A stretch of 64,000 bases of DNA from JABDLO01 sp041749255 (GCA_041749255.1 JBGTBR010000038.1:37777-101776); one strand, 5' to 3'; numbered from the stretch's first letter, positions 1-10,281 are shown. Numbers and translations: made by a program. Notes: generated by a model from the sequence alone, not told the origin.

Positions 1-620
1 TCAGAGAACTGAGTAGAATCCACTTTAGAATCTGAATTGTTTATCTTCCAGATTCCACTGCTGTATTGGTTGGAATTAACTTCGCCCCGGAGTGAACCAG
101 ATTTATCTTTAAGTGTAAATTCTCCTATCATTTTATTGTTGTCAAATAGGGCAGAAGCTATAAAAAGGGTGTCTTTTACCTGAGAATCTTTAATTTTCAA
201 ATTATATATTGACCATACTCCTTCTTTTTTATATTCATCAAATCGTCCAATTGCTATATTCTCCTTACCATCTACTTTAAATGAAAAATGATAATCTTCA
301 GCAAATTCGCCACCTTTTGGTTTTAATTCGCTTTGTCTGAATTTCCAAAATCCGTCGGGAATACCTTCCTTCATTGTCCCATCGACCATCGAAAATTTGA
401 ATTCCGGCTTGTCATCGCTGAATTCAATCGGTTTCATGATTTTATATGCTCCATCTTCTACTGTATCTTTTTTAATTATTTGATATTCGTATTGATTTAG
501 ATAGTCAATTCCATTAAATGCAATTTTACGCTCTGTTTGCCCATCAGGTTTTTGACTCATAAGTCCTATTGGAATTAAAAAAAGCAAAGCTATCAGGCAT
601 ATCTTATTTGAATTTTGCAT
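1..620 (-). CDS. Secreted MORN/YwqK-like repeat protein (5' part, runs off the left edge)
   Basis: The minus strand is open without a stop from an ATG at 620 to the window edge (about 206 codons), so the C-terminus is missing. The protein starts MQNSNKICLIALLFLIPIG, a clear signal peptide ending near MSQ, which suggests export to the periplasm or cell surface. The mature part has short spaced motifs of the type DGFWKF, KEGVWSIYN and SSGIWKIN, which resemble the 'G-x-W-x-x-Y' beta-hairpin repeats of MORN/YwqK-like proteins. No catalytic motif is visible. Function unknown; the repeat assignment is inference from motif shape. Confidence 0.65.
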   Translation of the reverse strand, partial: MQNSNKICLIALLFLIPIGLMSQKPDGQTERKIAFNGIDYLNQYEYQIIKKDTVEDGAYKIMKPIEFSDDKPEFKFSMVDGTMKEGIPDGFWKFRQSELKPKGGEFAEDYHFSFKVDGKENIAIGRFDEYKKEGVWSIYNLKIKDSQVKDTLFIASALFDNNKMIGEFTLKDKSGSLRGEVNSNQYSSGIWKINNSDSKVDSTQFS

Positions 621-1186
621 AACACTTGTATTTTATGTGAGTATTGATATTTTATTTATAAAATGCCCTGGCTATAATTTTATATTTTCAACATTACATA
701 TTCTCATTCATATGAAATGGTAATGAATAATGAGATATATTTTAGAAAAAAAAAGTGTAACCGCATGTTATTATTACATGCGATTTTCATAAATAAATCG
801 TAAATGACACATTGTTAGGTATGCAATTATAATCATTTAAAATAACTATTTGTTGTCCAGATGGGTTGTGGATTATAACTCTGCGACTGATTTATCTGAT
901 ATTTTATTAATTTTTTAACACCTAATTTTTGACTCATCAAAGATGAATTTAAACATAGAGGTAAGTTTATCCGTTTCTCTTTAGTGTAACATGGTGAAGA
1001 TTGGTGTCGAGGATTGTAGATTTGAAAATATCATTTTACTGGCTATAGAAATGAATACTTGAGACAAAATTTTTCTTTGCTGCTCATTTTTTAAAGAGTC
1101 ATTAATTCTCCCTTTTTTTAAGTTGTTTTATTCCTTTGGGAAATTATTGTAAACTCTTTTAAGGGATTTGCTAATTTTGCGACCTT
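621..1186. other. AT-rich intergenic stretch between divergent genes
   Basis: No convincing reading frame lies here. It holds the mnmG promoter near its right end and an isolated perfect 7-bp stem (CGCATGT at 762-768 with ACATGCG at 776-782) preceded by an A-run at 746-754. Read on the minus strand, that stem is followed by T residues like a terminator, but no minus-strand gene ends just upstream. The rest shows nothing I can assign. Confidence 0.5.
1147..1179 (+). promoter_or_regulatory. Bacteroidota-type promoter of mnmG
   Basis: TTG at 1147-1149 and TAATTTTG at 1172-1179 match the Bacteroidota consensus TTG-N-TAnnTTTG, with a 22-bp spacer. The -7 box ends only 7 bases before the ATG at 1187, so the transcript would begin at or next to the start codon (leaderless or nearly so). 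No ribosome binding site is visible. Confidence 0.6.
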
Positions 1187-3052
1187 ATGTTTCCAGAATA
1201 CGATGTCATAGTAGTAGGTGCCGGCCATGCCGGATGTGAGGCCGCAGTTGCTGCTGCCAACATGGGCAGCCGCGTATTGCTCGTTACCATGAATATGCAG
1301 ACCATAGCCCAAATGTCTTGTAATCCTGCTATGGGCGGTGTAGCCAAGGGCCAGATCGTTCGCGAAATAGATGCATTGGGGGGTTATTCCGGCATAGTCA
1401 GTGACCTGTCTATGGTGCAATTCCGAATGCTGAACAAATCAAAAGGTCCGGCAATGTGGAGCCCTCGTACCCAAAACGACCGGATGATGTTTGCAATAGA
1501 ATGGCGTAAAATGCTGGAAAAACATCCCGGAATTGATTTCTGGCAAGAAATGGCCAAAGGAATTATCGTCAAAAACGGTGTTTGTAAAGGAATCATCACC
1601 GGTATGGGTCTGGAAATATCCGGAAAATCGGTCGTTCTTACCAATGGTACCTTTCTCAATGGTATTATTCATATAGGTGAAAAGCAATTTGGAGGGGGAA
1701 GAGCCGGAGAAAAAGCGTCAACTGGAATAACCGAGCAACTGATTTCCCTGGGTTTTGAATCGGGAAGGATGAAAACAGGAACACCTCCCAGGATAGATGG
1801 TCGCTCTCTCGATTACACCAAAATGGAAATACAGCCCGGAGATGATGTGGTATCGGGATTTTCTTTTACAAACGTAGCTAAACCCGCAAGGCAATTACCT
1901 TGTCATATCACCTATACCAACAAGGAAGTACACGATCTTTTGCGTATGGGTTTTGACCGGTCGCCCATGTTTAACGGTCGTATCCGGGGGTTGGGACCCA
2001 GGTACTGTCCTTCTATAGAAGATAAAATTGATCGTTTCACAGAAAGAGACCGGCATCAGCTTTTTGTGGAACCCGAAGGCTGGGATACTTGTGAAATTTA
2101 CGTGAATGGTTTTTCATCTTCCTTACCGGAAGACGTGCAGTATAAAGCCTTGATAAAAGTACCAGGATTTGAAAACATGAAAATGTTTCGCCCCGGCTAC
2201 GCCATCGAGTACGATTATTTTCCTCCCACTCAACTAAGGGTAAATCTGGAGACCAAGAAGGTAAAAAATCTGTTTTTTGCCGGCCAGATCAATGGTACAA
2301 CCGGTTACGAAGAAGCGGCTTGCCAGGGTTTAATGGCAGGTCTTAATGCACATCTCGCCATTCATGACCGGGATCCATTTGTATTGAAAAGGTCAGAAGC
2401 GTACATTGGGGTACTGATAGATGATTTGATCAATAAGGGCACGAATGAACCGTACAGAATGTTTACCTCCAGGGCGGAATACAGAATCCTTCTTCGCCAG
2501 GATAATGCCGATATTCGGTTAACTCCGTTGGTATTCCAACTCGGAATGTCATCTTTGGAAGACCGAATGGAAAAAGTGCGACTCAAGGAAGAAAAATCAA
2601 TAGAAATCGAATCGTGGTTCCGCGACACCAGCGTATCGCCTGAAGAAATCAATGGTATGCTGGAAGAAATGGGTTCAGCACCTTTAACACAAAAAGTAAA
2701 GCTGCACAGTGTACTGTTAAGACCTGGTGTGGATGTGGATCTGCTTGCCCAATTCTTACCCAATGTAGAAAATAAAATCAGCCTCTATGATAGCAACACG
2801 GTAAAAAGTGCTGAAATCGCCATGAAATATGAGGGTTACATAAGAAAGGAAAAAGAAATGGTGGATAAAATGAACCGATTGGAAGATCTCATTCTAAAAG
2901 AAGACTTCCCTTATGACAGCATGACGTCTCTATCGGCGGAAGGCAAAGAAAAGCTACGCAAAATTCGTCCTCGAACTTTGGGGCAAGCCAGCAGGATCAG
3001 CGGTGTCTCACCATCCGATATTTCTGTACTTCTTGTACACATGGGCAGATAG
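1187..3052 (+). CDS. mnmG: tRNA uridine-5-carboxymethylaminomethyl(34) synthesis enzyme MnmG
   Basis: MnmG works with the GTPase MnmE in the cytosol to place the cmnm5 group on U34 of certain tRNAs, using FAD and methylene-tetrahydrofolate. The 621-residue length is normal. Visible signatures are the FAD-binding GAGHAGCEAA (11-20), the conserved Cys45 in SCNPAMGG, Cys274 in RYCPSIEDK, and the C-terminal RPRTLGQASRISGVSP that binds MnmE/tRNA. The start follows a promoter by a few bases. MnmE is not in the window. The next gene has its own candidate -7 box, so this is probably a single-gene unit. Confidence 0.97.
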   Translation: MFPEYDVIVVGAGHAGCEAAVAAANMGSRVLLVTMNMQTIAQMSCNPAMGGVAKGQIVREIDALGGYSGIVSDLSMVQFRMLNKSKGPAMWSPRTQNDRMMFAIEWRKMLEKHPGIDFWQEMAKGIIVKNGVCKGIITGMGLEISGKSVVLTNGTFLNGIIHIGEKQFGGGRAGEKASTGITEQLISLGFESGRMKTGTPPRIDGRSLDYTKMEIQPGDDVVSGFSFTNVAKPARQLPCHITYTNKEVHDLLRMGFDRSPMFNGRIRGLGPRYCPSIEDKIDRFTERDRHQLFVEPEGWDTCEIYVNGFSSSLPEDVQYKALIKVPGFENMKMFRPGYAIEYDYFPPTQLRVNLETKKVKNLFFAGQINGTTGYEEAACQGLMAGLNAHLAIHDRDPFVLKRSEAYIGVLIDDLINKGTNEPYRMFTSRAEYRILLRQDNADIRLTPLVFQLGMSSLEDRMEKVRLKEEKSIEIESWFRDTSVSPEEINGMLEEMGSAPLTQKVKLHSVLLRPGVDVDLLAQFLPNVENKISLYDSNTVKSAEIAMKYEGYIRKEKEMVDKMNRLEDLILKEDFPYDSMTSLSAEGKEKLRKIRPRTLGQASRISGVSPSDISVLLVHMGR

Positions 3053-3155
3053 AAAACCAATAGTCATTCAAGAATTAAACCTTTTTCAAACAAGCAATGG
3101 GAACATGAACTTTTACACAGGTAATTGTTAATTTTGACACCATTTTTACACCGAT

Positions 3156-4097
3156 ATGAATGAGGAAAGAATCATAGGTAAATATACCGGACTGCAAAAA
3201 GGTCCGTTATTTGTAGTTATTGGTGGTATACATGGAAATGAACCAGCTGGAATTACCGCGATTAACCACATCTACCGGATGCTCCTTGGAGAGCCCGAAG
3301 TAAATCCTTCTTTTGTTTTTTCAGGAATTTTTCTTGGTGTGACCGGAAATATTCCGGCTTGCAGAGCGGGACAAAGATATATTCGACTCGATCTAAACCG
3401 GATTTGGAATGAAGATTATTTGTCCAGAGTCTTGTCATTGCCTCCCGAAGACTTGCAGGACGAAGAAAGGGAAATGTACGAATTGTATCACATCATCATG
3501 CAGTATAAGGATCATCCTCTGATTGACAGACTGGTCATTCTCGATTTGCATACTACATCTGCCAGTGGTGGCATTTTTTCTATTCCTTCAGACGACCCTG
3601 AAAGTCTGAAAATAGCCCTTGAATTGCACGCACCAGTGATTAAAGGAATGACAAAGGGAATTTCCGGAAGTATATTACACTATTTCAAAAAAGAAGTTAC
3701 GGGAATAAATACCATTAGTCTTGCCTTTGAAGCCGGCCATCACCATGATCCACTATCGGTAAACAGATCCATTGCAGCCATCATTAATTGTATGCGCACC
3801 ATTGGCAGTGTACGACCCAATGATTTAGAAAATCAACACGACAACCTTTTATTAGAATATGCTAAGAAACTACCACGGGTTACTGAGATGATTTTTAAAT
3901 ACGGTATTGGAGAGGGAGAACACTTTAAAATGGTAGATGGATACAATAACTTTCAGTTTGTTAGAAAAGGAGAAATGCTGGCTGTAGATAAAAATGGCCC
4001 CGTCAAAGCCAGCGATGATGGTCTTTTGCTTATGCCTTTATACCAACAGCAAGGGCAGGATGGCTTCTTTCTTGTGAAAGAAGTGGAGGGGTACTAA
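3156..4097 (+). CDS. Succinylglutamate desuccinylase/aspartoacylase family zinc enzyme
   Basis: A 313-residue M14-like zinc amidohydrolase. The zinc site is visible as GGIHGNEPAG (His26, Glu29) and DLHTTS (His132). DLNR (79-82) and the catalytic Glu192 in FEAGHHH complete the family pattern. Such enzymes remove an acyl group from an N-acyl amino acid, but the substrate cannot be told from sequence, and no arginine-succinyltransferase genes are adjacent. A TAATTTTG box at 3129-3136 without a clear TTG partner lies 20 bases before the ATG. The 3' end overlaps the convergent gene at 4094 by four bases. Confidence 0.85.
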   Translation: MNEERIIGKYTGLQKGPLFVVIGGIHGNEPAGITAINHIYRMLLGEPEVNPSFVFSGIFLGVTGNIPACRAGQRYIRLDLNRIWNEDYLSRVLSLPPEDLQDEEREMYELYHIIMQYKDHPLIDRLVILDLHTTSASGGIFSIPSDDPESLKIALELHAPVIKGMTKGISGSILHYFKKEVTGINTISLAFEAGHHHDPLSVNRSIAAIINCMRTIGSVRPNDLENQHDNLLLEYAKKLPRVTEMIFKYGIGEGEHFKMVDGYNNFQFVRKGEMLAVDKNGPVKASDDGLLLMPLYQQQGQDGFFLVKEVEGY

Positions 4098-4561
4098 TTA
4101 TCCACCATTACATCAATGATGGTTTTGAGTGTGATAAAAATAATTTTTCTACCTACCGGGCTGATAAAATCCTCATCATCGGGCACCAAAGTATCTTCTG
4201 CAAAGGCCAGCAAGTCCTCTTGTGTATAATTGGAAAAAAAAAGATCAGCAATGTTTTCAAATTTTAAATCTTTGTCACCCAATAAGGTATAGTTGGCCTC
4301 CTCCGTTTCTTCAATATCCTCTATATCGACCAAATTGACTTTCTTTACTTTTTTAATACTTTCAGAAATCACCAAAATACAATACCAGAGCAAATCCATT
4401 TCCTCTTCTGAAAGGAGTGAAAACCCTTCACTATTGAGGTAAGCAATGATCGATGGCTGGTTTTCGATAAATTCGCGTGAAACTTTCAAGAACACTTCAG
4501 GATTTTCCATCCGGGTGATCTCTTCCTCAATCATTTCTTCTTGTACCACCTTGGGTTCCAT
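4094..4561 (-). CDS. Acidic hypothetical protein (155 aa)
   Basis: A small, strongly acidic, cytosolic-looking protein with no signal peptide or membrane segment. It begins MEPKVVQEEMIEEEIT and is rich in Glu/Asp throughout. A central hydrophobic helix (near LLWYCILVISESIKKV) and a second at the C-terminus (KIIFITLKTIIDVMV) suggest a compact helical fold. I do not recognise a family. The ATG at 4561 is the only reasonable start. The gene is convergent with the aspartoacylase gene and divergent from the gene at 4738. Confidence 0.7.
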   Translation of the reverse strand: MEPKVVQEEMIEEEITRMENPEVFLKVSREFIENQPSIIAYLNSEGFSLLSEEEMDLLWYCILVISESIKKVKKVNLVDIEDIEETEEANYTLLGDKDLKFENIADLFFSNYTQEDLLAFAEDTLVPDDEDFISPVGRKIIFITLKTIIDVMVDN

Positions 4562-4737
4562 ATTTTTTTAATTTAAAGGGTAAAGTTAATGACAGGAATG
4601 TTTACAATATTAGAAAAATAAATTTTGTCCTGATTTGATTCAGTATTTTTTATAATAAAAGGAAGACTGTGGAATAATATCACCATTTTGATGGTTATAA
4701 ACGTTATATATCGTAAGGATTATTATTGATAAAATTT

Positions 4738-6174
4738 ATGTATCGGATTCTGATTATATTATTTTTATTACCTTCTCTACTTTCATCTCAAAGGGTAACT
4801 GTAGCCGATGAGATTAATGTACGTAGTGATTATGCCTATGACATTTTGGGACAAATAGGAGAAAATATTCTCTTGTTCAGAGATAAGGGAATGCAGTATT
4901 TTATTAATACTTACGATCCCAATCTTCGTTTTAAGCGCGAAAATGAGTTGAACTTTGGAAATAGGAGAGTGAGAATTTCTTCAGTTGTACCACGGGATTC
5001 TACTTTTAATGTGATATACAGCTACAGGGAGGATGATACCACTTATTTAAAAATGAATGTCTATGACGAAAACTGCTTTCAGAAAGACACTATAACCTTA
5101 TTCAAAGAAGCCGACACAAATTACCCCAGGTTTTTTCGCTATACCCTTTCTGAAGATGTTAGTAAAACGCTCTTATTCAACGAATCAAGAGATGGTTTTT
5201 TATACGTAAGCGTCATCGATAATAATCAAAATCGCTTACTATGGAGTTCAAAATACGAGCTCCTTGACATCCACATGGATTCAGAATTCAGCAAAGTGGT
5301 CTTATCCAATGAAGGCGTTGTGATTTTTTTATTTGAAAAAGAAAACACCAGGTCGTCCCGGGATCGTCATTATGCCAGCCTCATAGGTCTATATCAACAA
5401 TCCATTGTATTGCTGTCAAACATCGATCTGACGGGCAGGGTCACCAATGACCTGGATATGATTTATAACAATTTGACAGGCAATATTGTAGTAGTGGGCC
5501 TTTCCAGCAGCCGAAATGTGAATGAAGCCACTGAATACTTCTTTGTCAATAAAACAATTGCAGCTTACAAAGAAATGGAAAAACCGGTAGTCGTTTCCAT
5601 AGATGCAGAATTTATAACTGAAATTTATGGAAAGCTCAGAAAAAAGAAACAGGCTTTGGAAGATTATGAAATCAAGGAAGTAATACCGAGACAAGATGGT
5701 GGTTTTATATTGATTACAGAAATGAACAAAGAGTTTTCAAGAAGATCCGCTTTTAACAATTCTCCTATCATGAGACCATCCGTCATTGATGGTCTTCGGG
5801 GTTGGACTGATCATTACAACGAAGATATTGTCATTTTTGCTGTTCATGGCAATGATACTGAACATTGGAGAAGAGTGCTGTATAAAAAGCAGTTTTCTCA
5901 GGACGACCAGGGAATATACTCCTCCTTTTTTGTGTTCAAAACCCCTTCCAGAATAAAGATCATTTACAATGATGAAATAAAAAATAATAATACAGTGAGC
6001 CAGTACATTCTCAATCCCATAGGTAAATTTGAACGAAACAGTCTATTGAGCACATTTTATCAAAATCTGCGATTGAGATTTACAGCAGCCAAACAAATCT
6101 CCAATAATGTGTTGCTCGTCCCAAGTGAAAAAAATTATAACTTAAGAATCGTTAAGATAGATTATACTTCTTGA
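4738..6174 (+). CDS. Secreted hypothetical protein (478 aa)
   Basis: I start this at the ATG at 4738. A TTG four codons upstream (4726) also gives a frame but is a weaker choice. The N-terminus MYRILIILFLLPSLLSSQ is a signal peptide. The mature protein is rich in beta-strand-like segments without metal or active-site motifs and could be a beta-propeller or sandwich, but I recognise no domain. It lies 35 bases before a membrane-protein gene in the same direction, so the two may be co-transcribed. Confidence 0.7.
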   Translation: MYRILIILFLLPSLLSSQRVTVADEINVRSDYAYDILGQIGENILLFRDKGMQYFINTYDPNLRFKRENELNFGNRRVRISSVVPRDSTFNVIYSYREDDTTYLKMNVYDENCFQKDTITLFKEADTNYPRFFRYTLSEDVSKTLLFNESRDGFLYVSVIDNNQNRLLWSSKYELLDIHMDSEFSKVVLSNEGVVIFLFEKENTRSSRDRHYASLIGLYQQSIVLLSNIDLTGRVTNDLDMIYNNLTGNIVVVGLSSSRNVNEATEYFFVNKTIAAYKEMEKPVVVSIDAEFITEIYGKLRKKKQALEDYEIKEVIPRQDGGFILITEMNKEFSRRSAFNNSPIMRPSVIDGLRGWTDHYNEDIVIFAVHGNDTEHWRRVLYKKQFSQDDQGIYSSFFVFKTPSRIKIIYNDEIKNNNTVSQYILNPIGKFERNSLLSTFYQNLRLRFTAAKQISNNVLLVPSEKNYNLRIVKIDYTS

Positions 6175-6209
6175 TTTTTATTAACTTCACTTGTGGAAAA
6201 CTCTAACCA

Positions 6210-7916
6210 ATGATAAAAAAAAGGGTATCTGCCATCCTTAGATATTTCTTTCTTTCCTTTTCCCGATTTCCTTTTGCTTTTCTTTCCGCATTGTTTGCAT
6301 CGATTTTTTTTATACTTACCATTGAAAGTCAGGAAGATGTACAAAAAAACTGGCTGACAGCCGGATTAGTGACCAGTGCGGGATTTCCCATTTGGATACT
6401 AATAGAGATCATATGCGATAAATGGAAGGCAGCAAAATGGATATACTATGCTATTTCTGTATTAGTAGGTGTGGGTCTTTTATTTTATTATTTAATAATG
6501 ATAAATAACCTGGCTCCACATGGACCTGATGTGTGTCATATGACCTTTTTGGCCGGGATTTCTTTACTGGCAAGTGCATTAATATCCTTATTTCATTTTA
6601 CAAGGATAAAAGATAATCAATTGTTTTTATCCTATAACAGGAAGTTGTTTACTAAAATGGCGGAAGCGCTACTGTACGGTTTTTTTCTTTTTGTCACTTT
6701 GTCCATGGCTTTAATATCTATGGATTATCTACTCAATGTTACCATTGAGGGTGAGTGGTATGGTTATTTGAGTGTGTTTTCATTTATATTTTTTGCACCC
6801 TTGTATTTCCTTTCCGGATTTCCTGAATCGGGGACTTACACTCCGCCTTCTTCAATTTTAAAAGTATTTGTATGGTATGTTTTCAGTCCTGTAGTAGTTA
6901 TCTATGGCATTATACTTTTTTTGTACGGATTGAAAAATGTATTTTCCGCAGAATTGTCTACAGAAGGTCATTTCTGGTGGATTATATGGTTTTATCTGGC
7001 TGGTTATCTGTGTTTTCTTTTGAATTTATCTTGGGCAAAGGATGAAGATAATCGATGGTCCGCAATGTTTACTAAGGCTTATATTGTAATAATGATCCCC
7101 TTGTCCATATTGGTGATGATTTCTTTAAGAAAACTAATCCTCGAATATGGCGTGAATGAACTGTCATATATCGTTGGTTCATTTTCTATATATCTTTTGC
7201 TTATATCTCTTTATTTTTTATACAAAAAAGAAAAAGATTACAGAGTTATTTCAGGACTATTTTCCATAATAACACTTCTAAGTTTTTTTGGCCCGCAAAG
7301 TATGTGCCCCATTTGTAAGAAAAGTCAGTTTACTCACCTGGAAAGAAAGCTTCAGGATGCAGGAGCGCTGGTCGATGGGAAATTATTGCCAAATAAAATT
7401 GAAGATTTTCAACTTTCAAATGAAATTACCAGGAAACTTATTTTCCTGGAAAATCGAAATGCCCTGTCCCTCATCAATAAATGGGATCTGTCAGCACTTT
7501 CTGACCTGGATTCCCCAATAAAATCCGAAAAAGTTATCCGGCAATTGACCGCACATGACCAGGGGTATTATCAGGTCTCAAGAAGTATATATAAAATATC
7601 ATACCCGGCAATATTGCTCGACGATTATGCCCAACTCATAACCGTGACAATGCCGTCGTATGATGCTCAAAGTGAAAATGTATTGCATTTTCACAAGGAG
7701 CAACAGCGTTTTGTCTGGAAACAACCTGGGAATAAAATGGTGAATTTTGATGCCAATATGGAGTGGATACCGGATACTCTCGAAACCCTGGGATATTTTC
7801 ATCTCACTTCAGGAATGTATTCTTTAGATGTTTATATAAAAAATGCAGAATTTAACGAGGTAAATGGTAGATATCAACTGACACATATAGAAGGTATCGC
7901 CCTTGTCAATAAATAG
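6210..7916 (+). CDS. DUF4153-type multi-pass membrane protein
   Basis: 568 residues with roughly ten hydrophobic segments in the first 360 residues, then a soluble C-terminal domain. The junction motif GPQSMCPICKKSQFTHLE followed by LVDGKLLP matches the position and shape of the Bacteroidota DUF4153 family, where a 'GP.S...S..SQ..RL' segment follows the last membrane helix. The CPIC pair in this segment looks unusual for the family. Function unknown. It may share a transcript with the secreted protein upstream. Confidence 0.75.
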   Translation: MIKKRVSAILRYFFLSFSRFPFAFLSALFASIFFILTIESQEDVQKNWLTAGLVTSAGFPIWILIEIICDKWKAAKWIYYAISVLVGVGLLFYYLIMINNLAPHGPDVCHMTFLAGISLLASALISLFHFTRIKDNQLFLSYNRKLFTKMAEALLYGFFLFVTLSMALISMDYLLNVTIEGEWYGYLSVFSFIFFAPLYFLSGFPESGTYTPPSSILKVFVWYVFSPVVVIYGIILFLYGLKNVFSAELSTEGHFWWIIWFYLAGYLCFLLNLSWAKDEDNRWSAMFTKAYIVIMIPLSILVMISLRKLILEYGVNELSYIVGSFSIYLLLISLYFLYKKEKDYRVISGLFSIITLLSFFGPQSMCPICKKSQFTHLERKLQDAGALVDGKLLPNKIEDFQLSNEITRKLIFLENRNALSLINKWDLSALSDLDSPIKSEKVIRQLTAHDQGYYQVSRSIYKISYPAILLDDYAQLITVTMPSYDAQSENVLHFHKEQQRFVWKQPGNKMVNFDANMEWIPDTLETLGYFHLTSGMYSLDVYIKNAEFNEVNGRYQLTHIEGIALVNK

Positions 7917-8117
7917 ATCACCCTTAATGATGTGTATTTATCATACTGTTCTCTATATTTCATCATCCCACCAGCATTTCAGCAAAAAGATACTTCACTG
8001 GAGTTTAAAAATTGGGTGATTTCTTTCGATCATTTACCAACTGCAAAATACTTTTATAGTCTAGGATTTTTTATTATCTTGAAACCAAATAATTTCTTTA
8101 TCTAACTCATATTATAC

Positions 8118-10142
8118 ATGAAAAAAATCTTCTTTGTACTTTTTATTGCTTGCACTTTTTCCCTCTCCAGCCAATCCGTTGCATTCGAATATCTGGATGT
8201 TTTTGATCTGGAATATATATCCGATCCTCAAATTTCACCTGACGGATCGAAAATTGCTTACGTCCGGAATTTCAAAGACATTATGACAGACCGGAATTTA
8301 TCTAATATTTGGCTTATGAATTCTGATGGTTCAGATAACAGACCCTTAACTTCGGGAAACCAAAACGATAACAGTCCGGTATGGTCCCCCGATGGAACCA
8401 AATTAATATATCGCTCCAACAAGGATGGAAACAATCAATTGTATTTATATATACCAGCCACAAATGTAGGAATCAAACTCACACATGTTCAGCAATCACC
8501 TTCTAATGTAGCGTGGTCTCCTTCCGGAAAAACACTCGCATTTACCATGTTTGTCCCTGGTGCGTCTCCTTCTTTTATCACTTTACCCTCTAAACCCAAA
8601 GGGGCAGAATGGAGTACTCCTCCTACCTATATTGATAAATTAAAATACAGGTCTGATGGTTCGGGATACATCCGGCCAGGATATACCCATATTTTTACTC
8701 TTCCTTCAGATGGAGGTACTCCATGGCAGGTGACTTCCGGATCTTTTCATTTTGGAGCTCCCAAATGGGGAAAGGATGAAAAAACAATATTTTTTAGTTC
8801 TAATATGCATGATGACAGAGAGTTGGATCCGCGAAACAGTGAAGTGTATAGACTGGATCTGACATCGGGAGATATAAAAGCACTGACTGACAGACACGGT
8901 CCTGATTCTTCTCCCAATCTCTCACCAGATGGAAGTAAAATAGCGTATACCGGATATGACGAGAAATATCAGGGTTATCAGGTAAGTCAACTGTATGTCA
9001 TGAACAGTGATGGCACTGGACACAGATCGGTTTCCACTACTTTAGACAGGGATATAAACGATGTCTTCTGGCTGGCCGATAATCAATCATTACTCATTCA
9101 ATACGATGATGAGGGAAATACAAGGTTGGCACGTTTACAATTGAACGGTCAGATCACACAACTTGCAGATCAGCTGGGAGGTTTGTCTTTGGGAAGACCT
9201 TATAGCGGCGCTTCGTTTAGTGCTACGGTAAATGGTCAATATGTCTATACCCTTGGATCTGCGGAGCATCCTGCTGATTTGGCGACAGGAAAAGATGGAA
9301 GGAACAAAAGATTGACTTACGTGAACGATGATATTTTTGCCTATAAAAAGCCGGGGAAAGTAGAAGAACTTTGGTGGGAATCTTCTTTTGATGGAAAAAA
9401 GATCCATGGTTGGATTTGTTATCCTCCTAATTTCGATGCATCGAAGAAATACCCTATGATTCTGGAAATACACGGAGGTCCATTTGCCAATTATGGCAGC
9501 AGGTATGCTGCTGAGATTCAACTTTTTGCTTCTGCGGGATATGTAGTATTTTACACCAATCCCAGAGGAAGCACCAGCTACGGAGAAGAATTTGGAAACC
9601 TGATTCATCACAATTATCCCAGCGAAGACTATGACGATATGATGTCGGGTGTAGACGCTGTCATAGAAATGGGGTTTGTGGATGAGAATAATCTCTTTAT
9701 TACCGGTGGTAGCGGTGGTGGGGTTCTCACTGCCTGGACCATAAGCAAGACTGACCGTTTTAAAGCCGCTGTGGTCGCCAAGCCTGTGATCAATTGGTAT
9801 AGCTTCGTGTTATATGCCGATAACCCGGCAACTTTTTATAAATATTGGTTTCCGGGACTTCCATGGGAGCACCAGGATCACTACATGGCACGGTCTCCCA
9901 TCGCTCATGTGGGTTCGGTAAACACACCTACTATGCTGTTGACTGGCGAAGAGGACCATCGCACCCCCATGGCAGAATCAGAACAGTATTTTGCCGCTCT
10001 CAAGCTCAAAGGGGTGGATGCCGCTCTTGTCAGGGTTCAGGGAGCAGGTCACGGTATTGCCAATAAGCCTAGCAATCTCATCGCCAAAGTTGCCTATATT
10101 CTGGGCTGGTTTGAAAAATATAAGTCCGCAAGTCGAGAATAA
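8118..10142 (+). CDS. Secreted S9 family prolyl oligopeptidase-like peptidase
   Basis: A signal peptide (MKKIFFVLFIACTFSLSSQ) is followed by a TolB/PD40-type beta-propeller (about residues 25-400, with repeated SPDGSKIAY and SPDGTKLIY motifs) and an alpha/beta hydrolase domain (about 415-670). The catalytic triad reads Ser532 in GGSGGG, Asp613 in EEDHRTP and His645 in GAGHG. The architecture is that of acylaminoacyl peptidases/dipeptidyl peptidases that trim oligopeptides in the periplasm or on the surface. Length (674) is normal. A strong terminator follows at 10247-10281. Confidence 0.92.
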   Translation: MKKIFFVLFIACTFSLSSQSVAFEYLDVFDLEYISDPQISPDGSKIAYVRNFKDIMTDRNLSNIWLMNSDGSDNRPLTSGNQNDNSPVWSPDGTKLIYRSNKDGNNQLYLYIPATNVGIKLTHVQQSPSNVAWSPSGKTLAFTMFVPGASPSFITLPSKPKGAEWSTPPTYIDKLKYRSDGSGYIRPGYTHIFTLPSDGGTPWQVTSGSFHFGAPKWGKDEKTIFFSSNMHDDRELDPRNSEVYRLDLTSGDIKALTDRHGPDSSPNLSPDGSKIAYTGYDEKYQGYQVSQLYVMNSDGTGHRSVSTTLDRDINDVFWLADNQSLLIQYDDEGNTRLARLQLNGQITQLADQLGGLSLGRPYSGASFSATVNGQYVYTLGSAEHPADLATGKDGRNKRLTYVNDDIFAYKKPGKVEELWWESSFDGKKIHGWICYPPNFDASKKYPMILEIHGGPFANYGSRYAAEIQLFASAGYVVFYTNPRGSTSYGEEFGNLIHHNYPSEDYDDMMSGVDAVIEMGFVDENNLFITGGSGGGVLTAWTISKTDRFKAAVVAKPVINWYSFVLYADNPATFYKYWFPGLPWEHQDHYMARSPIAHVGSVNTPTMLLTGEEDHRTPMAESEQYFAALKLKGVDAALVRVQGAGHGIANKPSNLIAKVAYILGWFEKYKSASRE

Positions 10143-10246
10143 TCATATAGAAGGAGCATTCTTATTTGCTTCGGTTTTTGCTGAATATTATTCAGTAATT
10201 GGGTAAGAATCTCGTCAGTATGGTACTGACAAGTAAAATTTAAAAT

Positions 10247-10281
10247 CCGACTTCCTTATAAAAGAGGGGGTCGGCTTTTTT
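10247..10281 (+). terminator. Rho-independent terminator of the S9 peptidase gene
   Basis: CCGAC at 10247-10251 pairs with GTCGG at 10270-10274, and TTCC pairs with GGGG inside it. A run of six T (10276-10281) follows. Confidence 0.8.

Noticed and set aside
762..782. Terminator for a plus-strand gene
   Set aside because: No gene ends just upstream, and only a minus-strand reading has a following T-run.
1118..1687. Several minus-strand frames overlapping the start of mnmG
   Set aside because: They overlap the conserved FAD-binding region of mnmG, and none has a recognisable motif.
9135..9611. 158-codon minus-strand frame inside the S9 peptidase gene
   Set aside because: It is a shadow of a clearly conserved gene on the plus strand and lacks any motif.
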